A stretch of 64,000 nt of DNA from positions 1-64,000 of the IMG/VR virus record IMGVR_UViG_3300044816_000060; one strand, given 5' to 3'. The notes beneath the pieces are model-generated. The model saw nothing but the letters and a program-made list of their open reading frames with translations. It did no database searches and was not told the origin of the DNA. How positions within the stretch are numbered: position 1 is the first letter of the stretch; every line of letters begins with the position of its first letter. This document shows, one piece after another, positions 55,328-64,000 of this stretch. Made by a program: the position numbers and the translations under genes. Origin of the DNA: a virus.

Positions 55328-55645
55328 TCAGTCTCCCGCTGGTTGAGTGAGGATCAAATGGCCGTCCGCGTCCAGAGACGCGACCGCGGCCTCGTCCGGC
55401 ACCGCGCCAGCCGAGTCGTAGTAGGGGTTCCCGGACGGGTCGATGCCCCAGTTGGAGGTGAGCGTGACCACCCACTCGCCCGCGGTCAGGGTGGGCGGCC
55501 CGAGATGACCGGACGAGGCGTCGCCCGCCGGGCCCGGTGGGCCAGCGACAGGCACCACGTGAGCCCCGGCCGGGACTGGGGGCCCCATCACCAGCCGTGG
55601 CGTCGTCGGCGGCCGGATAACCAGCCGCCCAGGCAGATCAGACAT
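55328..55645 (-). CDS. Small tail protein with collagen-like segment
   Basis: 105 residues. GPPVPAG...GPPGPAGDAS resembles short collagen-like triplets at the base of fibres, followed by a beta-rich end (EWVVTLTSNWGIDPSGNPYYDSAG). Confidence 0.6.
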   Translation of the reverse strand: MSDLPGRLVIRPPTTPRLVMGPPVPAGAHVVPVAGPPGPAGDASSGHLGPPTLTAGEWVVTLTSNWGIDPSGNPYYDSAGAVPDEAAVASLDADGHLILTQPAGD

Positions 55646-55648
55646 CCC

Positions 55649-55972
55649 TCAGACCACCCGACATCTACCGGTGTCCCACAGAAGATCAGCCGGACCTAGC
55701 TCGTAGTGCAGCCGCACCCTCTTCGGCGGCCCGGCCGCGATGACCGCACCCACCAAGATCTCGTCGACGTTCCAGCGGGCGATGTGCGGATCGGCGACGT
55801 CGATGGTGGCCCGCCACGCGACCGGCGGGTCCAACTCGGGGAACCGCAGTTCGATCCACGCGGCCGGGTCGAACGGATCGCCGTCGGAGGCGACCTCACC
55901 GACGAAGTCCGCGTCGGCGGGCAGGTTCAGGGTGAACCCGGCCGGTTGCGGCCCGAGGACGACATCGCTCAC
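55649..55972 (-). CDS. LtfC-like tail domain protein
   Basis: 107 residues. LNLPADADFVGEVAS...WIELRFPELDPPVAWRATIDVADPHIARWNVDEILVGAVIAAGPPKRVRLHYELGPADLLWDTGRCRVV is the pattern of the LtfC/Gp132-type domain of actinophage tails (from memory). Confidence 0.65.
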   Translation of the reverse strand: MSDVVLGPQPAGFTLNLPADADFVGEVASDGDPFDPAAWIELRFPELDPPVAWRATIDVADPHIARWNVDEILVGAVIAAGPPKRVRLHYELGPADLLWDTGRCRVV

Positions 55973-56101
55973 CGGTGGCCTCCTCGATCGTTCGTTCCGG
56001 GCCCCGGCGGGGGCTGCTGGTCAGGCTCAGCTGGCTCAGGACACCGGCGGCGGCTCGTGCGGGTCCACCACCGGGGCACCCAGCAGGCGTGCAGCCAACT
56101 C

Positions 56102-56785
56102 CTACCGGGCGAGCAGGGCGGCCATGCCGATCCGTCGAGATCGAATTCCAGGTGGGTCCGGCACCGGTTGATAGGTCTCGACGCACGCCCCCCAGGCAGC
56201 GGATTGCGACGAGGTCACCGTGCGGGTCCCCGCCGCCCCGGCGGGTAGGACTTCGCTGTACAGCGCGACGGCGTGACCGGTGCTGGACGCAACGAGCGAG
56301 CTGGCGACCAGCGTGAAGCTGCCCGGCGGGGTGAAGCTGGGCGCGCTCGCCTGGTTGAACTGGTGGAAGCTGTAGACGCCGAGGCCGGTGACGGACGGGG
56401 TGACGTCCGGGGCGACGAGCGCGGTCTGGCTCGTGGAGTTGCCTTGCGCGACCGGGTCGACATCCAGCGGGTCCGGCGGGTTGGTGTCCCGGAGGTTGAA
56501 GGCGATGGCCCCGTAGAACACGGTCCCGGAGAAGCTAAACGTCGTGCTGGGCTCGCTAGCGAACGCTAACCCCACCCGCTGGAACACGTAGATCCGTCGA
56601 GTGCTGGCCAACAGTGTGTTGGACACCACCGACCATCCGGATGGGGTGGTGATCGTCGCGCCGGAGATCGAGATCCGTAACTCCCGGTAGTCCCCGGCCA
56701 GCTGACCGGTGAGTGGGGCGACCACAAGGGAGGCGGCGTTCCCGCTGTCGGTGGCGGACGCAACAATCGACGGCGTGACGCTCAC
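56102..56785 (-). CDS. Minor tail protein (beta-sandwich)
   Basis: 227 residues, all-beta appearance (PSGWSVVSNTLLASTRRIYVFQRVG...). Resembles distal tail proteins that carry host-surface binding sandwiches. Followed by a 20-codon TTG ORF (56036-56098) of doubtful reality. Confidence 0.6.
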   Translation of the reverse strand: MSVTPSIVASATDSGNAASLVVAPLTGQLAGDYRELRISISGATITTPSGWSVVSNTLLASTRRIYVFQRVGLAFASEPSTTFSFSGTVFYGAIAFNLRDTNPPDPLDVDPVAQGNSTSQTALVAPDVTPSVTGLGVYSFHQFNQASAPSFTPPGSFTLVASSLVASSTGHAVALYSEVLPAGAAGTRTVTSSQSAAWGACVETYQPVPDPPGIRSRRIGMAALLAR

Positions 56786-57444
56786 AGCGGCAGCACCAGC
56801 AGTACCCGGTCGGCGAATGTTCCGGTGCTGCCGCTGGTCTGGCTGCGGTATTTCGCGGTGAACACGGTCGTCCCCGGCGTCAACCCGGCGAACAGGATTA
56901 GCCTGGAGCCGCTGTGCGTGCCGTCGGTGAACAGCTCCCGGCTGCCCGCCGCCGCAGCCACAGTGCTCGCGCCGGACACCGCCACAGACATCGCCGCCCC
57001 GTCCGGGTTGGACGGCGTGGTGATGGACGCCGACGCGACAACCAGGGCCCGGCCCGAGCCGCCGACGACGGCCGTCACGTACGGGCCGACCGTGGTCAAG
57101 TCACCGTAGGCGGTCACAGTCGTGGACTCCGACGTGGCCACCGTGGAGGTGAGCAGCCCGGAAAACACCGACGGTGAGTTGCCGAGCATTCCCAGGACGG
57201 TGGTGTCCCCGTCGGCGATCTCCAGGTCGACATAGTCACCGACGGCGGGCACATAGTTGGAGTCCGACCGCACACCTGTGATGGGGGTGGGGTCGGCGCC
57301 TTTGGTGACGGTGGCGGTGCCGTCGGTGTTGATGCCGGTGACGACACCCTTGTACCGCTCCCGTGCCGGCTCCGTGCCCCGGGCGTCGCGGCCCAGCAGG
57401 AGGTGCGCGAGGAGCCGGTTCTCGTCGACAGCCACCGGCGGCAC
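56782..57444 (-). CDS. Baseplate protein with N-terminal OB-like domain
   Basis: 220 residues. ERYKGVVTGINTDGTATVTKGADPTPITGVRSDSNYVPAVGDYVDLEIADGDTTVLGML is the OB-type fold found in central baseplate/spike proteins, followed by a beta-rich part. Coupled by ATGA to the next gene. Confidence 0.65.
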   Translation of the reverse strand: MPPVAVDENRLLAHLLLGRDARGTEPARERYKGVVTGINTDGTATVTKGADPTPITGVRSDSNYVPAVGDYVDLEIADGDTTVLGMLGNSPSVFSGLLTSTVATSESTTVTAYGDLTTVGPYVTAVVGGSGRALVVASASITTPSNPDGAAMSVAVSGASTVAAAAGSRELFTDGTHSGSRLILFAGLTPGTTVFTAKYRSQTSGSTGTFADRVLLVLPL

Positions 57445-57453
57445 CCCCCTTTT

Positions 57454-60400
57454 CTACGGTGTGGACACGGTCAGCGAGTCGGTCAGCTTCGGGCTGGTCA
57501 GCGACGACTCGTAGCCCCGGTAGGTGACCGTGATCGCGCTACCCGAGTCGACGAACGTCATGATCGCCACCTGCTGGTGCTTGTTGACCTGGTCCTCGTT
57601 GGCGTTGGACGGCCACGTCGCCGAGTAGCCGGAGCCGCCCGCCTTGACCTTGGTGTTGTTGTACAGCGGCGCCGACTGCCAGCACCGGTCGTAGCCGTAC
57701 TGGTCGTGCCCGTAGGCCAAGCTGTGGGTGTCGCCGTTGCAGTAGATAACTTTCGCCTTGGAGGCGTTGACCGAGTTGGCCAGCTCGCCGCGCTCGGCGC
57801 TGTAGCCGCGCCACTCGTCCTGCAGATCCTCGGCCGGGCCGGGGATCTGCCCGTCACCGAAAACCACGATCAGCGGCTCGGTCGAGGTGGCCAGCAGGTT
57901 CTTGTACCAGGACTTCTGTGTGGAGCCCAGCATGGTGCGCGAGGACGAGCTGGCAGTGCCCAGTGTCGACTTGAACGTCAACATGTCGAGCAGGATGAAC
58001 CGGATCCGCCCTACCACCCAGGTGCGGTAGATGCCTTTCGTCGGCAACGCCACCCCACCCGGTGAGGTTCCGAACTTGGTGCGATAGGCGGCGTTGGCGT
58101 TGGTGGTGCGGGTCGCATTGTCGAGCCCGGTCGAGTTGTTCTCATATCCGAAGTCGTGATCCGACCAGCTGACCACCTGCTCATTGGGTAGTGCGTCCAG
58201 CAGCGCCGCGTAGGCGGTGGTGGTGAACTTTTCCGACCAGTCCGACACCCAGTTCGGGGTGCTGCCGTCCTTGTACCAGCAGTCGCCGAGCATCACCCAC
58301 CAGTCCGGTTTGGCCGAGGCCAGGGTGGACAGGATCGGGGCTGTGGTGTTGTTGATGCACGCGCCGAACGCCACGGTGAAGTTCAGCGCCGAGCTGCCGC
58401 CGCCGGTGCCGACGTAGTCGGAGTCGAACACCGGCGCCGGGTAGCCGGGGTGGGACATGCCCAGCTTGTAGAACTCCCCGGCCGCGTAGTCCGAACTGGA
58501 CTCGCCGCTGGTGCTTTGGGGGTAGACGCCGACCTTGAAGTAGCAGTTCCCGGAGTGTGTCACCGAGAACGAGGTGGTGGCCGAGCCGGTGAACGTCGGG
58601 TCGGTGCCGGCGTGGTACCAGAGGCTTACTGTGTTGCCGACCATCTGGACACGGACGGTGACCCAGTCGCCTTGCGTGTAGTCGGCCAGCGCGGTGAAGC
58701 TGCCCCCGTTTTTGTTGTAGCCGATCTTGAGTGTCCCGCTGACCACCTCGGTCTTGACCTGAAGGACGTCGTCAGCGGTGTCGTGGATCTGCATGCCGGA
58801 GCAGCGTCTCGCGTTGCTCGGCAGATGCGTGAACCGGAACGTCGCCTGCGACCAATGCGTCCCCGAGGAGGGGTCCCATCCGTTGTTGCTGGTGCCGTTG
58901 CTATCCATCTCGCGGTACTCGGTGCGCGGGTTCGAGCTGCCGGAGGTGGTGGGGGCGTTGAGGTTGACCCGCATCTGCACGGCCGTCTGGTCGGCGGTCA
59001 TGCAGTATTCGGGGCTGTCGGCGTAGCCGGAGCCGATCTCGGCTTGCGACTTCTCCACGATGGATCCGTCACCGGTGAACGCGGTCTGGATCTTGTAGTG
59101 GTTCAGGTTCCCGTTGGTGCCGATCTTGTGGCACTGGCCGGGTGTCGTGTAGGTGCGCCGCACCCCCGACCCGCCACCGGACCCACCACCGGACCCACCA
59201 CCGGCACCGCCGCCGGTATCCCCATCCAGGCCGCCCACATTCCCGCCCGGCGTGGAGGCGTCCAGCTCCCTGCGACGGGCCGTGACGTGCATCGGAACGT
59301 CCGCACCCAAGTCGAGGTCGAACGCATCCAGCAGATACCGCCCGGACAGACCAGCCACCGACCGGTCAGCGCCGACGACGTCGCCCTCCTCCAGGTGCGA
59401 CGCCGGCACCACATCCAGCTCGACAACCTCCAAGGAGCCTTTCCGCTCCAACGCGATACCGCGCGCCAACATCACCGCGCTGGCCTCATCGGCCAGCTTC
59501 GAGGTGGCCCGGTAGGTGCGCTGACCGGCCGGCCCCTGGTAGTAGTCCGGATCCAGTGGGTCGTCGTTGATGACGACCGCCGAGATCGGCGCGGTGTTCG
59601 CCGAGCTCTCCGACTCGATCACGATGTAGTTGGCCGACCCAGCGGCTGTCAACCGGCGGGTCAGCGCGGTGATGGTGGGGCGGGCCCGGTCGGTGAACGT
59701 GTGCACGATCGGGTCGAGCTCGACGTCCGGGGGTGACTGCATCCGGAAGTAGCCCCGGACGTTGACGAACAGCTCCATCCCGGCGACGGAGGCGACGAGG
59801 CGGGCGTCCTCCCACGGGTTGTTCTGCGCGTTCGCGCCCAGCGTCAAGGTGGCGGGCGCGACCATCTCGGTGGACTCGAAATCCAGTAGGGCACCCGGAT
59901 ACCTGTTTTTGATGATCTGCGCGACCACGTCACCAAGGTTGGTGTCCTTGGGGAAGGTGTAGATCTTCTCCCACGTGTTGTCGGCGAGCTTCTGCGCCAG
60001 GTCGGAGGCGTCGATCCGCAGTTCCAGGCCGCGCTTCGACTCCGACACCTGGGTGTCGGTGATCTCGAAAACTCCGCACGGAACCGTTTCGTAGCGGACG
60101 ATGTTCTGGTCGACCAGCGGGCGCAGGTTGTTGATGACCGGGGCGGGGTCCAGCCCGGTGGGTCGGGTCATGGAGAACTGGGTGAGGACGGCCCGCACCC
60201 CACGGGTGCGGGCCGCCAACCGGGGGATCGGTCCGCCGTTGGTGGCGACCTGGTAGGTGGCGCCGTTGTCGACCGACGTCCGCACCACCAGCGTTGCCCC
60301 GGCGGGAACCGTCTCGTCCCACGTCGTTACCGAACCGAGGGCCGGTCCGTCTTCGAGCGGGAACGACGGGCCCTGCCACGTGCCCGCCACCGGCAGCCTG

Positions 60401-60534
60401 CCCACAACCAGGTTCCCGGTCGGCGTGGACGAGCCGCTCAGGGCACCCGTGTAGGCCGGGGGCCGGTTGGTGAGGGTAGCCGAGCGTCGCCGCTGGACCG
60501 GCCAGGGTTGCGGCCGGAACACCCCGTAGCTCAT
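57454..60534 (-). CDS. Multi-enzyme tail protein: baseplate hub, PL7 lyase and PhoD-like phosphatase
   Basis: 1026 residues. (1) ~1-435: siphophage hub/tail-tip protein (VRYETVPCGVFEITDTQVSES; GDVVAQIIKNRYPGA; LEEGDVVGADRSVAGLSGRYLLDAFDLDL). (2) Gly/Ser linker ~440-458. (3) ~470-700: PL7 alginate-lyase fold with all three motifs, RTEYRE (537-542), QIHD (Q582, H584) and YFKVGVYPQ (665-673). (4) ~715-1026: PhoD-like metallophosphatase with MLGDCWY (748-754), SWSDHDFGYENN (789-800), RFILLDML, GDGQIPG and CNGDTHSLA (932-940). Exceptional combination of depolymerase and phosphatase on the tail tip. Confidence 0.85.
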   Translation of the reverse strand: MSYGVFRPQPWPVQRRRSATLTNRPPAYTGALSGSSTPTGNLVVGRLPVAGTWQGPSFPLEDGPALGSVTTWDETVPAGATLVVRTSVDNGATYQVATNGGPIPRLAARTRGVRAVLTQFSMTRPTGLDPAPVINNLRPLVDQNIVRYETVPCGVFEITDTQVSESKRGLELRIDASDLAQKLADNTWEKIYTFPKDTNLGDVVAQIIKNRYPGALLDFESTEMVAPATLTLGANAQNNPWEDARLVASVAGMELFVNVRGYFRMQSPPDVELDPIVHTFTDRARPTITALTRRLTAAGSANYIVIESESSANTAPISAVVINDDPLDPDYYQGPAGQRTYRATSKLADEASAVMLARGIALERKGSLEVVELDVVPASHLEEGDVVGADRSVAGLSGRYLLDAFDLDLGADVPMHVTARRRELDASTPGGNVGGLDGDTGGGAGGGSGGGSGGGSGVRRTYTTPGQCHKIGTNGNLNHYKIQTAFTGDGSIVEKSQAEIGSGYADSPEYCMTADQTAVQMRVNLNAPTTSGSSNPRTEYREMDSNGTSNNGWDPSSGTHWSQATFRFTHLPSNARRCSGMQIHDTADDVLQVKTEVVSGTLKIGYNKNGGSFTALADYTQGDWVTVRVQMVGNTVSLWYHAGTDPTFTGSATTSFSVTHSGNCYFKVGVYPQSTSGESSSDYAAGEFYKLGMSHPGYPAPVFDSDYVGTGGGSSALNFTVAFGACINNTTAPILSTLASAKPDWWVMLGDCWYKDGSTPNWVSDWSEKFTTTAYAALLDALPNEQVVSWSDHDFGYENNSTGLDNATRTTNANAAYRTKFGTSPGGVALPTKGIYRTWVVGRIRFILLDMLTFKSTLGTASSSSRTMLGSTQKSWYKNLLATSTEPLIVVFGDGQIPGPAEDLQDEWRGYSAERGELANSVNASKAKVIYCNGDTHSLAYGHDQYGYDRCWQSAPLYNNTKVKAGGSGYSATWPSNANEDQVNKHQQVAIMTFVDSGSAITVTYRGYESSLTSPKLTDSLTVSTP

Positions 60535-60540
60535 GAGCGG

Positions 60541-60993
60541 CTAGGCGAGTTCGCGCAGCGTGAACCCGAAACGCCAGGAGGCCGAGGTGGGCGCGGTGAC
60601 GAACTTCAGTGCGATGATCCCGGACCCGGGCACGACCGGGCGCTCCTCCGGGGTCGGGATGTAGAGGAACCCGTTGAGCGAGTTGATGCCCTCGCTGTAG
60701 AGGATGTCACCGTCAGTGCCCTCGGCGGTGGCGATGTGTTTGACGGTGAACGACGCCGCCGTGTCCCCGCCGCCGCCGATCTCCACCGCGGCCGGAGGGG
60801 TTGCGGTGCCGGTGATGGTGGCGGTCTTGCGCAGGACGGCGACCTCGCACTGTGCCGACGTCGTCACCGACACTTGCGTGGCCCAAGCCCGCATGATCTC
60901 CAGCGGCTGGCCGGATGCCGCGGTCAGCTCCAGGACGGTGATCGCGGTGGACACCGTCGCCTTGTCCATGATCGAGTATGGGCGTCCCAGCAT
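60541..60993 (-). CDS. Minor tail protein
   Basis: 150 residues from MLGRPYSIM (ATG just after the previous stop). Beta-rich; contains TAASGQPLEIMRAWATQVSVTTSAQCEVAVLRKTAT and VKHIATAEGTDGDILYSEGINSLNGFLYIPTPEER, the look of actinophage virion proteins present with tail fibres. Confidence 0.6.
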   Translation of the reverse strand: MLGRPYSIMDKATVSTAITVLELTAASGQPLEIMRAWATQVSVTTSAQCEVAVLRKTATITGTATPPAAVEIGGGGDTAASFTVKHIATAEGTDGDILYSEGINSLNGFLYIPTPEERPVVPGSGIIALKFVTAPTSASWRFGFTLRELA

Positions 60994-60994
60994 G

Positions 60995-61705
60995 TCAGCT
61001 CCCAGGGGTGGCGGTGTACTCCCAGGCGGGGGTGAGCCCAGCGCCCGAGGCGAGGTTTTCGGCGGCAAACACCGACCGGTCCAGCAACGTCCCCGTGCCG
61101 GAAGTGGCGGTGGAGAACACGCCGTGCTCGGTGACGGCGACCGAGGCGTCGACCAGAATCGAGGCCGTGCTGCGGTAGATGTTCGCCGACGCCCCCTCGC
61201 CCTGTGTCCCGGTCGCCCGCGTGTTGTCGGTGGTGTACGCGGTGGTCAACTCGGCCTGCAGCGCGGTGTCTGAGGGGGACTCGCCGTTGGTTCCGGTGCC
61301 GAGCGCGTGGTAGCGGAAGTTGCCCAGCGTGGCGAGGCCCTGGAAGGCGTCGACCTGGTAGTTCATGCCCGCCGCGGTGATGAGCCGCAGGCTGGCCAGG
61401 CCGAGGTCGATCTCCTCACCCTCGACGGTCGTCTTCCGCAGCCACAGGGCCCCGTAGACGGTGGGCAGGCCCAGTGCCCGCGCGGTCAGTACCCGCCGGG
61501 CACCCCGCCACAGGTGGGGGATGTTGCGGCGTCGCCAGTCGGTAACCTCCGGCGCCAGACCCCGGCGTGGCAGGCCGTGGCGGACCATCTCCGTCAGGGA
61601 CGGGTCGGACGCCTTGACGAGCAGCTCGCCCGCGTCCAGCGCGCGCAGCCGTCGGAACTCGCGCTCCAGACCGGGGACACCTGACAGCAACGACGACGCA
61701 GCCAT
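60995..61705 (-). CDS. Minor tail protein
   Basis: 236 residues. ATLGNFRYHALGTGTNGESPSDTALQAELTTAYTTDNTRATGTQGEG is a sequence type shared by many tail proteins of siphophages (often annotated only as tail protein). Stop precedes the next gene by one base. Confidence 0.7.
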   Translation of the reverse strand: MAASSLLSGVPGLEREFRRLRALDAGELLVKASDPSLTEMVRHGLPRRGLAPEVTDWRRRNIPHLWRGARRVLTARALGLPTVYGALWLRKTTVEGEEIDLGLASLRLITAAGMNYQVDAFQGLATLGNFRYHALGTGTNGESPSDTALQAELTTAYTTDNTRATGTQGEGASANIYRSTASILVDASVAVTEHGVFSTATSGTGTLLDRSVFAAENLASGAGLTPAWEYTATPGS

Positions 61706-61721
61706 GTAGGTCAGCTCCTGC

Positions 61722-62099
61722 TCAGCCGAGAGTGAGGCCGCCGTCGGGGGTGACGACCAGGTTGGTCAGCGTGCCCTCGCCCCAGGTGTCGGCACTGTTG
61801 TAGAGCCGCGTCGTCGTACCCGGCTCCCTGATCGCCACACCCCGGTAGGGGCGCAGCAGCGTGCCGACGGTGGGCTGGAACAGGTCGGCGCCACCTTTCG
61901 GCACCCACCTGTGTTTCCGGTCGGGCAGCGAGATCGACAGGGTGCGACGGATCGACGCCGACCGGTCCACCCGCACCGACCCGGAGGTGATCGGCAACTT
62001 GGCCGCCACAATCCGGCCGTCGTACTCGGCGTCGACCCACGCCACCATCTGGTGCGGGCCGCCCACCAGCCACCTGAACATGGCACTGACGGGGATCAC
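61722..62099 (-). CDS. DUF5047-like tail protein
   Basis: 125 residues from a GTG in a GTGA overlap. MVAWVDAEYDGRIVAAKLPITSGSVRVDRSASIRRTLSISLPD is the beginning of the DUF5047-type tail hub domain, normally part of a longer protein. Confidence 0.65.
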   Translation of the reverse strand: MIPVSAMFRWLVGGPHQMVAWVDAEYDGRIVAAKLPITSGSVRVDRSASIRRTLSISLPDRKHRWVPKGGADLFQPTVGTLLRPYRGVAIREPGTTTRLYNSADTWGEGTLTNLVVTPDGGLTLG

Positions 62100-63766
62100 G
62101 ACGGCCTCCCGGGATCGGTGGGGGCATCCACCTCGAAGTACGGCACCGACGCGACCCGGAACGACTCGCCGGTGCCGCCGTCGGTGCGCCACTCCCAGGA
62201 GACCGGCCGACCGAACATGATCCAATGCTGTTCGCCTGTCGGGAACTGCCACAGCACCTCGCCGCCGAACTCGTACAGGGCGGCGAACTTGCGCCACTGC
62301 TCGCCCTCCGGGTCGTAGTCGAGCAGCTCCATCTCGCCCTCGATACCCGCCAGGGACCCGTTCACCACAACCTTGTAGGCGCGGTCGCCGTCAGCGGTGA
62401 GCACATCGAACACGCCCTGCTGGCCATCCCAGGACGGGGAATCCCCCATCACCCCCGCCGTCTGGTTCAGCGACGGCGCGCCGGGGCATTTGAACTGGAA
62501 CTCCAGCTGGTTCGGGGTGGCCATGGCCGGCGGGTCGGAAAAGTCGGACGCCACCTTGACGGTGCCGAGGGTGGTGTACGCCGCGACCCTGTACAAGCGG
62601 GCCTGGTTGAGCGGGGCCTGGTAGTCGATGACGGACGCCAACCCGGCGCTGTCGGCCTGGACTTGCCAGCCACCCCAAACCACGTCGTAGGTGACGCCGC
62701 CGTTGTCGGAGGCGTACACGGTGTAGGTCTCGGTGGGCGGGTCGGTGAGCGGGTCCACGACACCGGCGACAATGTCGAGGCGCACCCAGTTGGTGACGCC
62801 GTTGGGGGTCGCGGTGAGCGTCGGGGTGGGCGGGCCCGGTACGTCCTGGGTCCAGGCGTAGGACACCCACGCGGAGGCGTGTTCGGCGCTGACCAGCCAC
62901 TGCTGCCGAACCTGCGCGTACACGGTGTAGTCGCCGTTGGGTAGGTCGGGGGCCTGCCACTGGGTGCCCGCCCCCACCATCCAGCCGCCCACACCCGGGG
63001 AAGCCGCGACCGGGACGGTGGTGTCGACGTTGAACCCGACGGCGGCGACCTGGGCGGCGGTGAAGACCCGCATCCTCAGCGCGTCCTGCGGGTCGTCCTC
63101 GGTGTCGCCGTACACAATTTTGATGAGCGGCCGGGTGGTGTCGGTGACCAGGTCCCCGGCGAACGGTGTGACGGTGACGGTGGGCCGCTCGTTGTACTCG
63201 ATGTCGACGTACAGCTCGCTGACCTTCGACAGCTGCCCGGACAGGTCGAGGCGGCCCAGCTTCCAGGTGGCCCCGTTCAGTGCCGCCAGGGTCCACTCGC
63301 CACCGGAGGGCCGTTCCGTCCAGGACCGGACGGTGACGGTCTGCCACGTCGCCGACCCGCCACCGGGCGGGATCGGGTTGGGGAAGGTGACCAGGTAGCG
63401 GAACAGCTTCGCCAGGTTGTCACCCAGATCCCCGGGAACCGCCTCGTCCACAATCTCGGACACCTGGACGAAGAACCGCACCACATCGGACAGGAACGAG
63501 CTGCCCGCCGCCGGGGCGAGCTGCAGCAGCCGTACCTTCAGCGAGACTTGCCTGATTTTCGCTGTGGCTGGGATGTCCGACGTGGTGAGGTCGGCGATGT
63601 CGACGTTCAACACCCGGTTGTCGAGCAGGATCTTCGCTGTCGTCGACAGGTAGGTGGTGTCGACGTTGTCCGACAGGATCGCGTGCGCCGTCGACCCGGA
63701 CGACGGGGTGAGCGACCAGGCGCCCACCTGGATGGTGGAGGTGGGGCGCCGTGTGATCGTCGGCAT
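62096..63766 (-). CDS. Minor tail protein (distal tail type) with fibronectin-like domain
   Basis: 556 residues. The N-terminal ~200 residues are beta sandwich (IQVGAWSLTPSSGSTAHAILSDNVDTTYL; KIRQVSLKVRLLQL). The middle contains a fibronectin-III-like unit (TNWVRLDIVAGVVDPLTDPPTETYTVYASDNGGVTYDVV). The C-terminal part (EGEMELLDYDPEGEQWRKFAALYEFGGEVLWQFPTGEQHWIMFG) is typical of minor tail proteins that follow the tape measure. Confidence 0.75.
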   Translation of the reverse strand: MPTITRRPTSTIQVGAWSLTPSSGSTAHAILSDNVDTTYLSTTAKILLDNRVLNVDIADLTTSDIPATAKIRQVSLKVRLLQLAPAAGSSFLSDVVRFFVQVSEIVDEAVPGDLGDNLAKLFRYLVTFPNPIPPGGGSATWQTVTVRSWTERPSGGEWTLAALNGATWKLGRLDLSGQLSKVSELYVDIEYNERPTVTVTPFAGDLVTDTTRPLIKIVYGDTEDDPQDALRMRVFTAAQVAAVGFNVDTTVPVAASPGVGGWMVGAGTQWQAPDLPNGDYTVYAQVRQQWLVSAEHASAWVSYAWTQDVPGPPTPTLTATPNGVTNWVRLDIVAGVVDPLTDPPTETYTVYASDNGGVTYDVVWGGWQVQADSAGLASVIDYQAPLNQARLYRVAAYTTLGTVKVASDFSDPPAMATPNQLEFQFKCPGAPSLNQTAGVMGDSPSWDGQQGVFDVLTADGDRAYKVVVNGSLAGIEGEMELLDYDPEGEQWRKFAALYEFGGEVLWQFPTGEQHWIMFGRPVSWEWRTDGGTGESFRVASVPYFEVDAPTDPGRPS

Positions 63767-63769
63767 CGG

Positions 63770-64000
63770 CTACCCGGCCTTCATACGCTGGCGGAGGTTT
63801 CGGGTCTCGGACGCGGTGACCCGTTTCACCGACTGCTCCACCACGTCCCCGTCGAGGACGGTGGTGTGGGAGAACGCGATCACGGGGCTGTTGGTGAAGT
63901 CGCCGGCGGAGGCGAACACCGCCGAGGACAGCCGCGCCCCCAGATCACCCGCGAACGAGCCGCTGCTGAACGTGGAGGCATCCATCACGGCCAGGGCGTC
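63770..64000 (-). CDS. C-terminal end of a protein running off the right edge, probably the tape measure
   Basis: 76 codons are visible and the frame stays open to the edge (DALAVMDASTF...). The tail FSHTTVLDGDVVEQSVKRVTASETRNLRQRMKAG resembles ends of tape measure proteins (V-x-DG-x-V ... ETR-LR-R). It precedes the first minor tail gene, exactly where a tape measure should end. Confidence 0.6.
   Translation of the reverse strand, partial: DALAVMDASTFSSGSFAGDLGARLSSAVFASAGDFTNSPVIAFSHTTVLDGDVVEQSVKRVTASETRNLRQRMKAG

Overview
The window is almost all of a temperate, tailed (siphovirus-type) actinobacteriophage genome of high G+C. The head-gene order is HNH, small and large terminase, portal, MuF-like protein, scaffold, HK97-fold capsid, connectors, tail terminator, tail tube, frameshifted chaperones, tape measure. 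There is also a repressor/Cro-type switch, an excisionase, an antirepressor and a tyrosine integrase. Both window ends fall in leftward tail genes: the left edge cuts the tape measure N-terminal half, and the right edge carries a short tape-measure-like C-terminal segment. The candidate cos region (about 11.7 kb) and attP (about 36.6 kb) are both uninterrupted. The simplest reading is a circular or circularly assembled molecule somewhat longer than 64 kb, opened inside the tape measure gene. An SsgA-like protein, a DUF2637/FtsK mobility-type module and a tRNA-Asn-like attP core point to a sporulating or mycelial actinomycete host; this is inference.

Layout. (1) 1-11.6 kb, minus strand: tail-to-head morphogenesis genes, with one plus-strand membrane-protein gene wedged between the chaperones and the tape measure. 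(2) 11.6-34.2 kb, minus strand: a long early operon whose genes mostly overlap by ATGA, GTGA or TGATG. It runs from a promoter/operator near 34.25 kb through Cro-like, excisionase and antirepressor genes, an octapeptide-repeat protein, small zinc-ribbon proteins, a LuxR-type HTH, an orphan C5-methylase C-terminus, an SNF2 helicase plus beta-class DNA methylase, an SsgA-like protein, an intein-containing Sak4-like ATPase, SSB, a replication initiator and DnaC-like loader, and RusA, to an HNH gene beside the candidate cos. (3) 34.36-42.78 kb, plus strand: repressor, integrase, attP, then a cargo module resembling actinomycete integrative conjugative elements (zinc ribbons, DUF2637/SpdB-like membrane protein, DUF4236-like protein, FtsK/SpoIIIE translocase), a second tyrosine recombinase preceded by a lox/dif-shaped inverted repeat, and a secreted lipoprotein nuclease. 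(4) 42.9-64 kb, minus strand: minor tail proteins, enzymatic tail fibres and spikes, lysis genes and two HNH cassettes, ending at paired hairpins shared with the convergent plus-strand operon.

The most unusual content is: a tail that combines two PL7 lyase domains with two unrelated phosphatase domains (PhoD and histidine phosphatase) and an SGNH esterase; a phage-borne FtsK-Xer-site cluster; the same Ig-like domain on capsid, tail tube and tail esterase; two HNH genes whose N-termini copy the start of the next gene; a pair of identical-length 111-bp structured elements upstream of two other HNH genes; a class 3 intein in the P-loop of the recombination ATPase; and an 18-unit octapeptide repeat. 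All product calls are from reading the translated sequence; no database search was run.
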